This document shows positions 41,547 to 52,294 of a DNA stretch of 64,000 nucleotides, in pieces. The translations under genes were made by a program, and so were the position numbers. Positions within the stretch are counted from its first letter, which is position 1. Each line of letters begins with the position of its first letter. Source of the DNA: Microcoleus sp. EPA2 (GTDB lineage: Bacteria; Cyanobacteriota; Cyanobacteriia; Cyanobacteriales; Microcoleaceae); contig JAHRFD010000003.1 in the NCBI GenBank assembly GCA_020882975.1, positions 190,944 through 254,943 on the forward strand, written 5' to 3'. Below the pieces are notes generated by a model, which saw only the letters and a program-made list of their open reading frames with translations, ran no database searches and had not been told where the DNA came from.

Positions 41547-44420
41547 ATGGTTTTTAAACTTTTAGAGAAACTTCCCCTGCGAACTGTACTGATAGTTCCC
41601 TTTGTACTGCAAATAGTCGGAGCAGTGGGACTTGTAGGATATCTTTCTTTTAGAAACGGACAAAAAGCAGTTAATAACTTAGCTAGTCAGTTGATGAGCG
41701 AAGTTAGTGCTCGCGTCGAGCAAAACCTGCAAATTTACGTCGCCACGCCCCATCAAATTAATCAAAGCAAGCTGGATGCAGTCAAACTGGGGCTGTTAAA
41801 CATGGAAGATTTATCAGCTTGGGAGAAATACCTTTGGCGGCAAGTACAATTATATCCTTATATCAATTTTACATCCATTGGCAATAAAAATGGAGAATAT
41901 AGAACCGGAGAAAAACTTTCCAATGGCTCCCTGATGATTAATATGTCAGGACGCTCTAGTGGGTTTGACTTTTATTCTTACAATACTAACAATACAGGCG
42001 ATCGCACTACAGTAGCAACTGTTGTCAAGTCTTTCGATATTCGCCAACATCCTTCCTACCAAAATGCGGCTAACGCAGGCAAACCCACTTGGAGCTCAGT
42101 TTACATCTCCTTTTTGGAGCCGACATTAATCATCAGCGCTCTGCAACCAGTCTACGAAACAGACCAACTGGAAGGAGTATTAATTACTGCCTTGCGCCTA
42201 GACCACATTGGTCAATTTTTAAACAGTCTCAAAGTTGGTAAATCGGGACAGGCATTTATCATGGAAAGAAACGGCACGCTGCTGGCGACTTCCACTTCCG
42301 AAAAACCTTTTCGTACCAGAGGTAATAACAAAGAACTGTTTAAGGCTGAAGAAAGTGTTGATGCTACGACTCAAGCCACAGCGAAATATGTAGCAAGTCA
42401 TTTTCAAAAATTAAAAGAAATTCAAGCTTCCTATACTTTGAATTTTCCAATAGAAGGCAAACAACAATTTGTCAAACTCTTACCATTTCAAGATGGCAAA
42501 GGTTTAGACTGGCTAATTGTGGTCGTGGTTCCCGAAGCTGATTTTACCGCCGAAATAGATGCCAATACCCGCATGACGATTTGGTTATGTTTGGCTGCTT
42601 TGGGAGTAGCTGTAGTTATTGGAATCTTTACTTCTCGGTGGGTGACAAGTCCTATTTGGCGCTTAAATACAGCAGCCAAAAACCTTGCCAAAGGTGAATG
42701 GAATCAAACAGTAGAAATTCAACGTAAAGACGAATTGGGAGAATTAGGCAAAGCATTTAACAGCATGGCTCAACAACTGCAACATTCTTTTGAAAATCTT
42801 GAAAATAGAGTGGAAGAACGGACGGCAGAATTAGCTGTAGCTAAAGACAAAGCTGAAGTCGCAAATCAAGCTAAAAGTGCATTTTTGGCTAACATGAGTC
42901 ACGAATTGCGATCGCCTCTAAATGCAATTCTCGGCTTTTCCCAACTAATGACTCGCAGCCAAAGTCTATCGCGAGAAGACCAAGAAAATATGAACATAAT
43001 TAGCAGCAGTGGAGAACACCTGCTCACCCTAATTAACAATGTTCTCGATTTGTCCAAAATTGAAGCGGGACGCACTACCCTCAATCCCAAAAAGATAGAC
43101 ATTTATCGCCTGCTGTGCGATGTTGAAGATATGTTTCAATTAAAAGCAGATGACAAAAAATTGCAGTTAATTTTTGACCGCAGTCCCGATGTACCACAAT
43201 ACGTGGAAACTGACGAACTAAAATTGCGACAAGTCTTAATTAATTTGCTTAACAACGCTCTCAAATTTACTGATGAGGGTGGTGTCTCGGTTAAAATTAG
43301 CAAGCAGGTAGAATCGGAAAATTATCCGACTGTAAAAAAGTCTAAGCCAATCAAAGATCGCCAAATTAAAGATGTTGAAGATTCCGAATTAACTATGTAT
43401 AAAAATCCTAATTTTGCCTCACCAATTCCCCTTGGTGATTCAATTTATGCCCCGGATTCAGTCCCGGTTAATTCTTCTTTATTTCTGCATTTTGAAGTAG
43501 CAGATACAGGCAAGGGTATTTCCCAGGAAGAATTACATAATCTTTTTGAACCTTTTGTACAAACACAAACAGGAAAAGACTCCCAAGAGGGTACAGGATT
43601 AGGCTTGCCAATTAGTCGCAAGTTTGTTGAATTAATGGGGGGTGAAATGAGTGTCAGTTCCGCGGTGGGAAAAGGCACAGTTTTTAAGTTTGATATTCAA
43701 GTTATTGTGGTCGAAAGTGCTGAAGTTGAAAGCAAAAAATCAACTAGCCATGTGATTGCCCTGGAACCAAACCAACACCCCTATCGAATTTTGATAGTAG
43801 ACGATAAACCGCTGAATCGCCAACTATTAATTAAAATTCTGAATCCTCTAGGGTTTCAATTGAAAGAAGCTATAAATGGTCAAGAAGCAATTGAAATTTG
43901 GGACACTTGGGAACCACATTTAATTTGGATGGATATGAGAATGCCTGTAATGGACGGTTACGAAGCAACCAAACACATAAAAGGCACTCTCAAAGGTCAA
44001 GCTACTGCAATTATTGCACTCACTGCTAGTGTTTTGGAGGAGGAACGGGCAGTGATTTTGTCCGCGGGTTGCGATGCCTTTATGCGGAAACCTTTCCGGG
44101 AAGCCGAGATTTTTGATGCTATGCACAAACATATTGGAGTGCGGTATATTTATGAAAATACAAAGGAAGTTAATGTACTGAAAACAAACAATGGGGATTT
44201 TGAGGTACTTACTGTGGATGCTTTCAATGGATTACCCCAGCAATTAGTAGCTGAGTTAAAACTGGCTATACTGAATATAGATCTGGATTTAATAGATAGC
44301 TCGATCGCCCAAATTAGTTTGCAGAATCCTTTACTGGCCAGTGCGATCGCAAATTGTATAGAGAATTTTGACTACGATCGAGTGTTGAATTTAATTTCTG
44401 AAACAAAATACCATGAATAA
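41547..44420 (+). CDS. Membrane hybrid histidine kinase: dCache-HAMP-HisKA-HATPase-REC
   Basis: A 957-aa sensor. TM1 about 12-34 ([20 protein letters not shown]), an external double-Cache sensor region (about 40-340), TM2 about 343-362 ([19 protein letters not shown]), HAMP ([20 protein letters not shown]), a coiled coil, then the kinase: H box H452 ([16 protein letters not shown]), N box LLNNALKF, G boxes DTGKGIS and GTGLGLP. A receiver follows with phospho-acceptor D796 ([13 protein letters not shown]). The last 90 residues may be Hpt-like but lack a clear His motif. First gene of a forward operon; it overlaps the next by 8 bp. The ligand is unknown. Confidence 0.9.
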   Translation: MVFKLLEKLPLRTVLIVPFVLQIVGAVGLVGYLSFRNGQKAVNNLASQLMSEVSARVEQNLQIYVATPHQINQSKLDAVKLGLLNMEDLSAWEKYLWRQVQLYPYINFTSIGNKNGEYRTGEKLSNGSLMINMSGRSSGFDFYSYNTNNTGDRTTVATVVKSFDIRQHPSYQNAANAGKPTWSSVYISFLEPTLIISALQPVYETDQLEGVLITALRLDHIGQFLNSLKVGKSGQAFIMERNGTLLATSTSEKPFRTRGNNKELFKAEESVDATTQATAKYVASHFQKLKEIQASYTLNFPIEGKQQFVKLLPFQDGKGLDWLIVVVVPEADFTAEIDANTRMTIWLCLAALGVAVVIGIFTSRWVTSPIWRLNTAAKNLAKGEWNQTVEIQRKDELGELGKAFNSMAQQLQHSFENLENRVEERTAELAVAKDKAEVANQAKSAFLANMSHELRSPLNAILGFSQLMTRSQSLSREDQENMNIISSSGEHLLTLINNVLDLSKIEAGRTTLNPKKIDIYRLLCDVEDMFQLKADDKKLQLIFDRSPDVPQYVETDELKLRQVLINLLNNALKFTDEGGVSVKISKQVESENYPTVKKSKPIKDRQIKDVEDSELTMYKNPNFASPIPLGDSIYAPDSVPVNSSLFLHFEVADTGKGISQEELHNLFEPFVQTQTGKDSQEGTGLGLPISRKFVELMGGEMSVSSAVGKGTVFKFDIQVIVVESAEVESKKSTSHVIALEPNQHPYRILIVDDKPLNRQLLIKILNPLGFQLKEAINGQEAIEIWDTWEPHLIWMDMRMPVMDGYEATKHIKGTLKGQATAIIALTASVLEEERAVILSAGCDAFMRKPFREAEIFDAMHKHIGVRYIYENTKEVNVLKTNNGDFEVLTVDAFNGLPQQLVAELKLAILNIDLDLIDSSIAQISLQNPLLASAIANCIENFDYDRVLNLISETKYHE

Positions 44421-45846
44421 CGACACGAATACTAACAACGGTAATATTTTAGTAGTAGATGATACACCAGCTAATTTGCGCCTGTTAGCGGGAATTTTGA
44501 ATGGAAAGGGCTATAAAGTCCGCCCGGTCCCTAATGGGGAATTGGCACTTTCTGCTGCTAGGGGAATGCCTCCAGATTTGATTTTGCTGGATATTATGAT
44601 GCCAGAAATGAATGGCTATGAAGTATGTCAAAAAATCAAAGAAGATGAACGCACTCGCGACATTCCGGTCATTTTTATTAGCGCCATTAACGATGTGCTA
44701 GATAAAGTAAAAGCTTTTGCTGTAGGTGGTGTAGATTATATTACTAAACCTTTTCAAGTAGAAGAGGTGTTGGTGAGAGTGGAAACTCATCTGGCAATGT
44801 GTCAATTACAAAATAAACTCAAACAAAAAAATGAAGAATTAACAGTCGCTTTAGCACAATTAAAAGCCACTCAAAATCACTTGATACAGTCGGAAAAAAT
44901 GGCCGCCCTGGGACAACTGATTGCTGGGATTGCTCACGAAATCAATACGCCCCTAGGCGCGATTCGATCGTCTATTGGGAACATTAACAATTTTTTGGAT
45001 AATAATCTAGAAAGTTTGCCCGTTTTTTTTAAAGAACTTTCCGTCGAACGCCAGCAAGATTTCGTGAATTTAATGCACAGTTCCACCAAACAAGATTACT
45101 CTTTATCGACGCGAGAAAAACGGGAATTCAAAAGAGGTGTGAAGCAGCAGCTAGAGTTCCAAGAGATTGGTAATGCGGACAGTCTTGCTGGTATGTTAGT
45201 CAATCTTGGCTTGCAGACAGATTTAGAATCGTTTTTGTCGCTCTTAAAAGACCCCGACAGCGAAAAAATTCTCAAGACAGCTTATGAGTTTTCTAGTATT
45301 CAGAGAAGTGCTAAAACGATCGCTACCGCTACCGAACGTGCAGCAAAAGTCGTGTTTGCGTTAAAAAGTTATGCGCGTTACGACTTTAATGGAGAAAAAT
45401 TAGAGGTGAATATTGCTGAGGGAATCGAAACTGTATTAACTCTTTACCAGAATCAACTCAAACACGGTGTCGAAGTCATCAAAAACTATCAAGCCGGAGT
45501 GCCAGCGGTATGGTGTTATCCCGACGAACTCCATCAAGTTTGGACAAATTTAGTGCATAATTCTTTACAAGCGATGGACGATAAAGGAATTTTAAGAATT
45601 GATATAGTACATGAAAATAACTGGGTAAAAGTTAGCATTACCGATAGTGGCAAGGGAATTCCGCCTGAAGTATTGCCCAAAATATTTGAGCCGTTCTTTA
45701 CTACTAAATCTATGGGTGAAGGCAGCGGTTTAGGATTGGATATTGTCCGAAAAATAATTGATAAACATCAGGGTAAAATTGATGTGGAATCTATGCCTGC
45801 TAAAACTACATTTACAGTCTCTTTGCCAATAAATTTACGGGATTAG
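44413..45846 (+). CDS. Response-regulator/histidine-kinase protein (REC-HK)
   Basis: A 477-aa soluble protein. The N-terminal receiver has D60 ([15 protein letters not shown]) and the acidic VVDD pair. A coiled coil (about 130-160) connects to a kinase with H box H175 ([16 protein letters not shown]), a group typical of cyanobacterial REC-kinases. N box is [10 protein letters not shown] boxes DSGKGIPPE and GSGLGLDIV. There is an insertion of about 120 residues between H and N boxes. Its start overlaps the preceding kinase stop, so phosphate transfer from that kinase to this receiver is a likely step. Confidence 0.9.
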   Translation: MNNDTNTNNGNILVVDDTPANLRLLAGILNGKGYKVRPVPNGELALSAARGMPPDLILLDIMMPEMNGYEVCQKIKEDERTRDIPVIFISAINDVLDKVKAFAVGGVDYITKPFQVEEVLVRVETHLAMCQLQNKLKQKNEELTVALAQLKATQNHLIQSEKMAALGQLIAGIAHEINTPLGAIRSSIGNINNFLDNNLESLPVFFKELSVERQQDFVNLMHSSTKQDYSLSTREKREFKRGVKQQLEFQEIGNADSLAGMLVNLGLQTDLESFLSLLKDPDSEKILKTAYEFSSIQRSAKTIATATERAAKVVFALKSYARYDFNGEKLEVNIAEGIETVLTLYQNQLKHGVEVIKNYQAGVPAVWCYPDELHQVWTNLVHNSLQAMDDKGILRIDIVHENNWVKVSITDSGKGIPPEVLPKIFEPFFTTKSMGEGSGLGLDIVRKIIDKHQGKIDVESMPAKTTFTVSLPINLRD

Positions 45847-45966
45847 GTAAGTGGGTTATGCCCTCGCAATAAGTCCCTGTCGGGATTGTATAATTAATTG
45901 TGCAATCTTTTGCAGAGCGATCGCGATCGCCCAATCAGCATACTAGATTAAAAGAGGAAACTAGCC

Positions 45967-46359
45967 ATGGTTAAACCAGCAATTCTGTGTGTAGACGATG
46001 AAATATCGGTACTGGAAAGTCTGGAAATAGAACTGCAACAGGCTTTTAACGGACATTATCTCTATGAATTTGCTGAAAGTGCAGCCGAAGCGCTGGAGAT
46101 TATTGCAGAGTTATGTCAAGATGAGGTGAATATCCTCCTGATTGTCTCTGATTGGTTAATGCCTGGAATGAAAGGAGATCAGTTGCTGATCGAGATTCAT
46201 CAAAAATATCCAAAAATTGTGACGGTGATGCTGACTGGACAAGCTGACAAAGATGCCATTGAACGTACCAAAACTCAAGCAAACGTCCATGCTTTATTAG
46301 CAAAACCTTGGAATCATCAAGAATTAATTGCAGCGATTAAGTCTGGTATAGGAAGATGA
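45967..46359 (+). CDS. Single-domain response regulator
   Basis: A 130-aa receiver. The acidic pocket is CVDDE, the phospho-acceptor D62 (IVSDWLMPGMKGDQ), the Thr is in MLTGQ and the Lys in LAKPW. This is the RpfG-like receiver style (GxxADKDAIERTK). No output domain. Its stop overlaps the next start (ATGA-type, 46356-46359), so it is translationally coupled to the cyclase gene. Confidence 0.9.
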   Translation: MVKPAILCVDDEISVLESLEIELQQAFNGHYLYEFAESAAEALEIIAELCQDEVNILLIVSDWLMPGMKGDQLLIEIHQKYPKIVTVMLTGQADKDAIERTKTQANVHALLAKPWNHQELIAAIKSGIGR

Positions 46360-48965
46360 TGAAAAAACCAGTCATTATTTGTGTAGATGACGAGCCGACT
46401 ATACTAGATAGTCTGGAAATAGATTTGCTCAACGCCTTTGAAGATAAATATTTAATTGAGACCACAGAAAGTGGTGAAGAAGCCTTAGAGTTACTATCAC
46501 AATTACTTGCAGATAATTATGAAGTTCCTTTGATTATTTCCGATCAGATCATGCCGAATATGAAAGGAGACGAACTACTAAGAAACGTTCATGCTATATC
46601 TCCGAAATCTCTGAATATTATGCTGACTGGACAAGCGGATTTAGAAGCAGTTACTAATGCTATTAACTATGCCAAATTATATCGCTATATCGCTAAGCCT
46701 TGGCAGCCGGACGATTTGAAACTAACAGTGACAGAGGCAATATATAAGTATTTTCAGGAGAAACAACTTGCGGAAAAACAAGTAGAACTTCAGGAGATGA
46801 ATCAGGAATTAGCAAAATTAAGTCGCAAGCAGGCAAGGTTAATTGCGACACTTCACGAAAACGAAAGTCGCTTGAGGCAATATTTGGAAGCGATGCCGTT
46901 GGGTGTGTGCGTGCTGGATGCCAGCGGTCAATCTTTTTATGCAAATCAGAAAGCGCGGGAGATATTTGGCAAAGGAACTGTACCCCATATTAATTCCGAG
47001 CAAAAAGCAGCAATTTATCAATTTTATAAATCAGGAACAAATCAGAGATGTCCTGTAGAAGAATTGCCAATTATGCGCGCACTTCGGGGCGAAAATGTGC
47101 GGACTGAAAGTGTAGAAATTCGTGCGGGTAATAAGATTATTCCCGTTGAAAGTTGGGCGACTCCAATTTATGATTCTCTAGGGGAAATTTCCGATGGGAT
47201 TATCGCTTTTACTGATATTACGGAACGGAAAAAAGCGGAAGCAGCGTTAATTCAAGCTGAGGAGAAGTATCGCAGCATATTTGAAAATGCTCTTGAAGGT
47301 ATTTTTCAGACTACGACAGACGGACATTTTATTAGTGCTAATCCGGCTCTGGCTCAAATCTATGGCTATGATTCGCCAGCAGAATTGATAGCAAGTGTTA
47401 ATGATATTGAACACCAATTGTATGTGATGCCGAATCGCCGTCAAGAGTTTCTGAATTTGATGAAAAACCACGGTACTCTATCTGAGTTTGAGTCTCAGGT
47501 TTACTGCAAAGATGGTAGGATTATTTGGATTTCTGAGTATGCACGCACTATTTTTGATGGGAATGGTGAAGTGCTTTATTACCAGGGTTTTGCGGAGGAT
47601 ATTACTTTGCGAAAAGAGGTAGAAATGGAACGGCTCAGGTTTACCAATGATTTGGAAAAAGCTTTAGTAGCAGAAGAAAAGTTAAATGAGGAACTGTCAG
47701 AAAGTGAAAATCGGCTGACTCAATTACTGGAAGCGATGCCTGTGGGGATATTTGTCGTAGATGCTAAGGGAAAACCTTGTTACATGAATTCGGCCGGTAC
47801 AAAGATATTTGGTCAAGGTTTAGTTTGCGATGTTATTCCTGATAAGTTACCAGAAGTTTATCAAGCTTATTGTGCGGGAACTAATCAATTATATCCTATC
47901 GATCGCCAACCGGTGATTCGGGCCCTGCGAGGAGAAGTTGTGCGTGTTGATGATGCGGAAATTCACCGCCCGGATCGGATTGTGCCCATTGAGGTTTGGG
48001 CGACACCAATTTACGACGAAGGAAAAAATATAGTCTATGCGATCGCAGCATTTCAAGATATCACAGAACGTCAATGTGTAGAAAAAGAGCGCCGTCAATT
48101 CACAGACGACTTAGAAAAAGCCCTAGCAGCAGAAGAAAAATTAACCGATGCTTATGGGCGATTTGTGCCCCATGAATTTCTGTATTTTCTGGGATATGAA
48201 AGTATTTTAGAGGTGAAATTAGGGGATCAGGTACAAAAAGAAATGTCGGTGCTATTTTCAGATATTCGTGATTTCACAACCCTATCTGAAACTATGAATC
48301 CCCAAGAAAATTTTCAATTTATTAATGGTTATTTATCGCGGATGGAACCCGCAATTACTGATAATTATGGCTTTATTGATAAATATATTGGTGATGCGAT
48401 TATGGCATTGTTTGATGGTAGTGCAGACCATGCTGTGAAAGCTGGAATTGTGATGTTAGAGCAACTAAATGAATACAATACTACTCGCACTCAACCCGAT
48501 CGCCAGCCGCTACAAATTGGCATTGGTATCAATACAGGTTCTTTAATGTTGGGGACTGTTGGGGGGCAAAATCGGATGGATAGTACGGTGATTAGTGATG
48601 CAGTGAATTTAGCCTCCCGCATTGAAAATTTGACGAAAGAATATGGAGTATCGATGTTAATTACTCACAATACTTTTATCCAGTTGGAAGAAGTTTATGA
48701 TTTGAGGTTGGTCGATCGCGTCAAAGTTAAAGGTAAATCGCGACCGATCACAGTTTATGAAGTATTTGAGGCGGATGGGCCGGAGTCGCGACAGAAAAAG
48801 TTAGAGACTAAAGCCATCTTTGAACAAGCTTTGGTATATTATCATAGCAACAGGTTTGTAGAAGCTAGAGAATTATTTACTGCCTGTCTGCAACACCATC
48901 CTACAGATAGTGTAGCTCAAATTTATATACAACGGTGTGTCAAACTAGCGATCGCCACTGTTTGA
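46356..48965 (+). CDS. REC-PAS(3)-class III adenylate/guanylate cyclase
   Basis: An 869-aa protein. Receiver 1-125 with D63 (ISDQIMPNMKGDE); coiled coil; three PAS domains (about 165-295, 300-435, 450-585), of which the first and third are close paralogues (YLEAMPLGVCVLDASG and LLEAMPVGIFVVDAKG); catalytic cyclase domain about 628-800. The two metal-binding Asp residues are in LFSDIRDFT and KYIGDAIMALF; the transition-state Asn/Arg are in SDAVNLASRIEN. The Lys before YIGD and Asp of VISDAVN favour ATP as substrate. It ends with a TPR-like tail. It is the probable output of the operon, turning phosphorelay into cAMP. Confidence 0.9.
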   Translation: MMKKPVIICVDDEPTILDSLEIDLLNAFEDKYLIETTESGEEALELLSQLLADNYEVPLIISDQIMPNMKGDELLRNVHAISPKSLNIMLTGQADLEAVTNAINYAKLYRYIAKPWQPDDLKLTVTEAIYKYFQEKQLAEKQVELQEMNQELAKLSRKQARLIATLHENESRLRQYLEAMPLGVCVLDASGQSFYANQKAREIFGKGTVPHINSEQKAAIYQFYKSGTNQRCPVEELPIMRALRGENVRTESVEIRAGNKIIPVESWATPIYDSLGEISDGIIAFTDITERKKAEAALIQAEEKYRSIFENALEGIFQTTTDGHFISANPALAQIYGYDSPAELIASVNDIEHQLYVMPNRRQEFLNLMKNHGTLSEFESQVYCKDGRIIWISEYARTIFDGNGEVLYYQGFAEDITLRKEVEMERLRFTNDLEKALVAEEKLNEELSESENRLTQLLEAMPVGIFVVDAKGKPCYMNSAGTKIFGQGLVCDVIPDKLPEVYQAYCAGTNQLYPIDRQPVIRALRGEVVRVDDAEIHRPDRIVPIEVWATPIYDEGKNIVYAIAAFQDITERQCVEKERRQFTDDLEKALAAEEKLTDAYGRFVPHEFLYFLGYESILEVKLGDQVQKEMSVLFSDIRDFTTLSETMNPQENFQFINGYLSRMEPAITDNYGFIDKYIGDAIMALFDGSADHAVKAGIVMLEQLNEYNTTRTQPDRQPLQIGIGINTGSLMLGTVGGQNRMDSTVISDAVNLASRIENLTKEYGVSMLITHNTFIQLEEVYDLRLVDRVKVKGKSRPITVYEVFEADGPESRQKKLETKAIFEQALVYYHSNRFVEARELFTACLQHHPTDSVAQIYIQRCVKLAIATV

Positions 48966-48987
48966 CTGAAGCAAGGCTATATTCTAT

Positions 48988-50076
48988 TTAAACGGGCAGA
49001 CATACAGAGACTATGGTTGATTGATGGGGGGAACTATCTATTTTTAAGTTTCCGCCATGTAATTCTGTAATGCGTTTCACAATTGCCAAACCTAATCCCA
49101 AACCTGCTTGTTGGTAAAGTTGGCGCTCGAATTGCATATAAGCTTCAATTTGTGAAATTTGCTCGGAAGTCATACCCCGTCCTTCGTCTTTCACCGACAG
49201 AATGAACTTCTGATTTTCCACCCAAACACTCACCAAAACTGGTGTTCCTTCTGAAGAAAATTTGAACGCATTGTCCAGGAGTTCCTCAAGAACTTTTGTC
49301 AGCTTCACAGAATCTATTGCTACCGATGAATTTTGCAAGCTTAATTTTAAATCGTCTATTCTATTAGCCAGCTTTGCTTGCTGCCGCGCTTTTTCCGATA
49401 GCAAAGATTCTACGCAGCTAAATTTGCTGTTTCGCATCTCCTTAATTAATTCGGGATTGGTTGCTGATATTTCCAGATCTGTATATAGCAAAAAATTCTG
49501 AATTAGTCGGTACAAGCGATGGCCGGAAATTTGGATGTGACCGACCATTTCTAAGATATCCGCTTCCTCAAAAAGCTTATATTCCGACAATATCAGTTCA
49601 GAAAAACCGAGAATTGCATTCAATGGAGTGCGCAATTCGTGAGGTAGGGACGTACTAATATTGGAACGTAAATCGTCAAGTTTTTTTTGGGATTGACTGC
49701 TAATTGCTTTGTGTTTTTCCAGTCTAATAGCAACAGCTTTTAGAAGTTCTTGTGGCGTACAAGGTTTGGTTATGTAATCGTCTGCTCCCAGTTCCATCCC
49801 TAGGCGAATGTCTGTTTTTTCAGCTTTTGCTGTCAGAAAAATAAACGGAATTGTTGCCGTTAAAGGCTCTGATCGCAATGCTTTGAGGACACCATGACCG
49901 TCAATTTCTGGCATCATCATGTCGCACAAAATTAAGTCCGGCATATGTTCGATCGCCATTTTGATACCGACTTTGCCGTTAGCAGCTCCTAGGGATACAA
50001 AATTCTCGGCTTCTAGCAAGTCTAAAATATTTTCTCTAATCGCTGCTTCGTCTTCTATTACCAAAATTTTTGCCAT
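48988..50076 (-). CDS. REC-histidine kinase
   Basis: A 362-aa protein. Receiver with D52 (LILCDMMMPEIDGHG) and Lys in ITKPCTP; kinase with H146 (TSLPHELRTPLNAILG), N box ELLDNAFKF, G1 DEGRGM and G2 GLGLGLAIV. It is the last gene of a leftward group (52295-55129, 51812-52258, 50168-51676, 48988-50076) and is convergent with the cyclase gene, only 22 bp away. Confidence 0.9.
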   Translation of the reverse strand: MAKILVIEDEAAIRENILDLLEAENFVSLGAANGKVGIKMAIEHMPDLILCDMMMPEIDGHGVLKALRSEPLTATIPFIFLTAKAEKTDIRLGMELGADDYITKPCTPQELLKAVAIRLEKHKAISSQSQKKLDDLRSNISTSLPHELRTPLNAILGFSELILSEYKLFEEADILEMVGHIQISGHRLYRLIQNFLLYTDLEISATNPELIKEMRNSKFSCVESLLSEKARQQAKLANRIDDLKLSLQNSSVAIDSVKLTKVLEELLDNAFKFSSEGTPVLVSVWVENQKFILSVKDEGRGMTSEQISQIEAYMQFERQLYQQAGLGLGLAIVKRITELHGGNLKIDSSPHQSTIVSVCLPV

Positions 50077-50167
50077 AGTTATGTTTCCTGTGATTTTTTG
50101 AAGTTAATTTTTGAATTTATCCAGTTTTTAAATTGTGTGTTTTTAGATTATTTTAACCACGGACTAA

Positions 50168-51676
50168 TTAGCTATTTTGGGCAGAATTACAAATTAAAGG
50201 TAGGGTGACTTTTAAAGTTGTACCTTTCCCTTTTTGACTGTGCATGGAGATTTGGCCACCGTGGAGTTCTACAGCTCTTTTTACAATTGGTAAACCGAGA
50301 CCTGTTCCCGAAATATTGCCCACATTTGTAGCGCGATAAAAAGTTTCCCAAATTCGCTTTTGGTCGGATTTAGGAATCCCGATTCCTCGGTCTTCAATTT
50401 GAAAAATAACTTCTCCATTTTGAGTTTTTAGGTGTAAATCTACTGAGGTTCCGGCTGGAGAATACTTGAGGGCATTTGAAAGTAAATTTCCCAATATTTG
50501 CCTGAGTAGTTTTTCATCCATTTGAGCTTTGGTGTTGTCGCCGGAGACCATCAAGGCGATGGGGTGTTGGTTGCTATCATTGAGTTGTTGTTCTTCTATA
50601 ATCTGACGGCAGAATTTTTCCAGGTTTAAGGAAACTGGTTGAAACTGTAGTGTATTGGCTTCGATTTTACCTACTACTAGGATATCTTCTAATAATTCTG
50701 TCATGCGTTGAATCGCTAGTTGAATCCGCACAAAATGAGTGGATTTTTTCTCGCTAGACCAATTTGAGCTGTAATCTTGTAGCAATCCAGCGGAAAATTG
50801 GATAGTTGTCAGGGGGGTGCGAAACTCATGGGAAACCATGCTCACAAATTTAGCTCTGAGTTCTGAAAGTTCCTTTTCTCGTGCCAGGGTTTTGAGAATT
50901 TCGGCTTCAGCTCGCTTGCGATCGCTAATATCCCGTGCTTCAGCAATCAGCAGCAACACTTGTCCTGTGTCATTTTTGACTGGCTTGAGCGAGAAATCAA
51001 CCGTCACAATTTGGTCGCTTTTTCCTAACAAGTCTATTTCTTTGCGAAAAAATTCGCCGCCAGCAGCTTTGGTGATTCCTTCTTTTAATTGTTCTTTAGC
51101 ATTGGGTGACTGTTGCCAAATCGGCTGTTCCCAAATCGGGTAGCCCACAATATTTTGCGATCGCATTCCTGTAAACTCTAGAGCTGTCTCGTTAACTTCC
51201 AGCACAATTCCATCGGGAGTCAGCAGCTTTGTCAGTTGAAATGAGGAGTCAAAAATCGCCCGAAAACGTCGCTCGCTTTCCCTGAGCATTTGAAAAGTTT
51301 GCGAACGTTCAATAGCGTAACGGATTGTGCGCACTAACAATTGAGTAGTAATTTGACCTTTTACTATGTAATCTTGAGCGCCCAAGCGCACAGACTTGAG
51401 TCCAACGGCCTCATCATCCCACCCTGTCATTACCACCACTGCCGTATCCGGGGCCACTTCTCGCAAGCGAGTTAGGGTTTCCAAACCGTGGCTATCGGGC
51501 AAAGAAAGGTCGAGCAAAACTAGATCGAAAGATTGTTTGCTCAGATGTGCGATCGCCGAGTGTAGGAACTCAACGCACACCAGTTCCCACTCCACTCCTA
51601 CAGATGCTTCTAACAGTTCTGCAAGCAAATCAGCGTCAGTCGGATTGTCTTCTACCAACAGAATCTTAATCCACAT
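50168..51676 (-). CDS. REC-PAS-histidine kinase
   Basis: A 502-aa protein starting at ATG 51676 (MWIKILLVEDN) with AAGG upstream; the frame to 51778 adds 34 residues that are not receiver-like. The receiver has D56 (LVLLDLSLPDSHGLE), PAS about 145-260 (FRAIFDSSFQLTKLLTPDGI), kinase H box VSMVSHEFRTPLTTIQF, N box LLSNALKY, G boxes EDRGIGIP and GTGLGLPIV. Second to last gene of the leftward block. Confidence 0.9.
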   Translation of the reverse strand: MWIKILLVEDNPTDADLLAELLEASVGVEWELVCVEFLHSAIAHLSKQSFDLVLLDLSLPDSHGLETLTRLREVAPDTAVVVMTGWDDEAVGLKSVRLGAQDYIVKGQITTQLLVRTIRYAIERSQTFQMLRESERRFRAIFDSSFQLTKLLTPDGIVLEVNETALEFTGMRSQNIVGYPIWEQPIWQQSPNAKEQLKEGITKAAGGEFFRKEIDLLGKSDQIVTVDFSLKPVKNDTGQVLLLIAEARDISDRKRAEAEILKTLAREKELSELRAKFVSMVSHEFRTPLTTIQFSAGLLQDYSSNWSSEKKSTHFVRIQLAIQRMTELLEDILVVGKIEANTLQFQPVSLNLEKFCRQIIEEQQLNDSNQHPIALMVSGDNTKAQMDEKLLRQILGNLLSNALKYSPAGTSVDLHLKTQNGEVIFQIEDRGIGIPKSDQKRIWETFYRATNVGNISGTGLGLPIVKRAVELHGGQISMHSQKGKGTTLKVTLPLICNSAQNS

Positions 51677-51811
51677 AGCCTTGATGTTATTTATCCTCAG
51701 ATTGCCACCGGGCAAATACAATCTTAAACTATTTTGCTTTACCCTTCTATTTGTAACTTGAAAATTAGAGTTTGGCAAGGGTCTACACCACCCCGATAAC
51801 TATTCTATCCA

Positions 51812-52258
51812 TTAAACGATGGGAAGTTTGACCACTGCTAGCCAGAACTCCTCAATTAACCTAACTACCTTAGTAAATTGTAAGAAATCTACGGGTTTTG
51901 TAATATAACAGTTGGCATGGAGCGAGTAGGACTTGATAATATCCTCTTGGGCTGCTGAAGTGGTGAGAATCAATACTGGAATCAGTTTTAAATTGGGGTC
52001 TGTCTTAATTTCTTTCAGGACTTCTACACCGCTTTTTTTAGGCAAATTCAAATCCAGCAAAATTAAGTCGGGACGCGGTACTTCCATGTAGGGTGCTTTT
52101 TTTCGTAAAAACTTGATCGCTTCTACTCCATCTTCGACAAAATGCAAGTTATTTAAAATTTTACCGTTGCTGAGGGCTTCCATTGCCAAGTCAGCATCAC
52201 TGGGAGAATCTTCAACCAACAAAATTTCTATGGGTTTAACTTGGGTATGACCACTCAT
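51812..52258 (-). CDS. Rcp1-like single-domain response regulator
   Basis: A 148-aa receiver of the cyanobacterial phytochrome-associated Rcp1 type. Acidic pair in LLVEDSPSDAD, D69 (LILLDLNLPKKSGVEVL), Thr in ILTTSAAQEDI, Lys in ITKPVDFLQF. It lies 36 bp downstream of the ETR1-like kinase on the same strand, and is its likely phosphate acceptor. Confidence 0.92.
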   Translation of the reverse strand: MSGHTQVKPIEILLVEDSPSDADLAMEALSNGKILNNLHFVEDGVEAIKFLRKKAPYMEVPRPDLILLDLNLPKKSGVEVLKEIKTDPNLKLIPVLILTTSAAQEDIIKSYSLHANCYITKPVDFLQFTKVVRLIEEFWLAVVKLPIV

Positions 52259-52294
52259 AATTTGCTTATCCTGATGACGATCTAAAAAAAATAT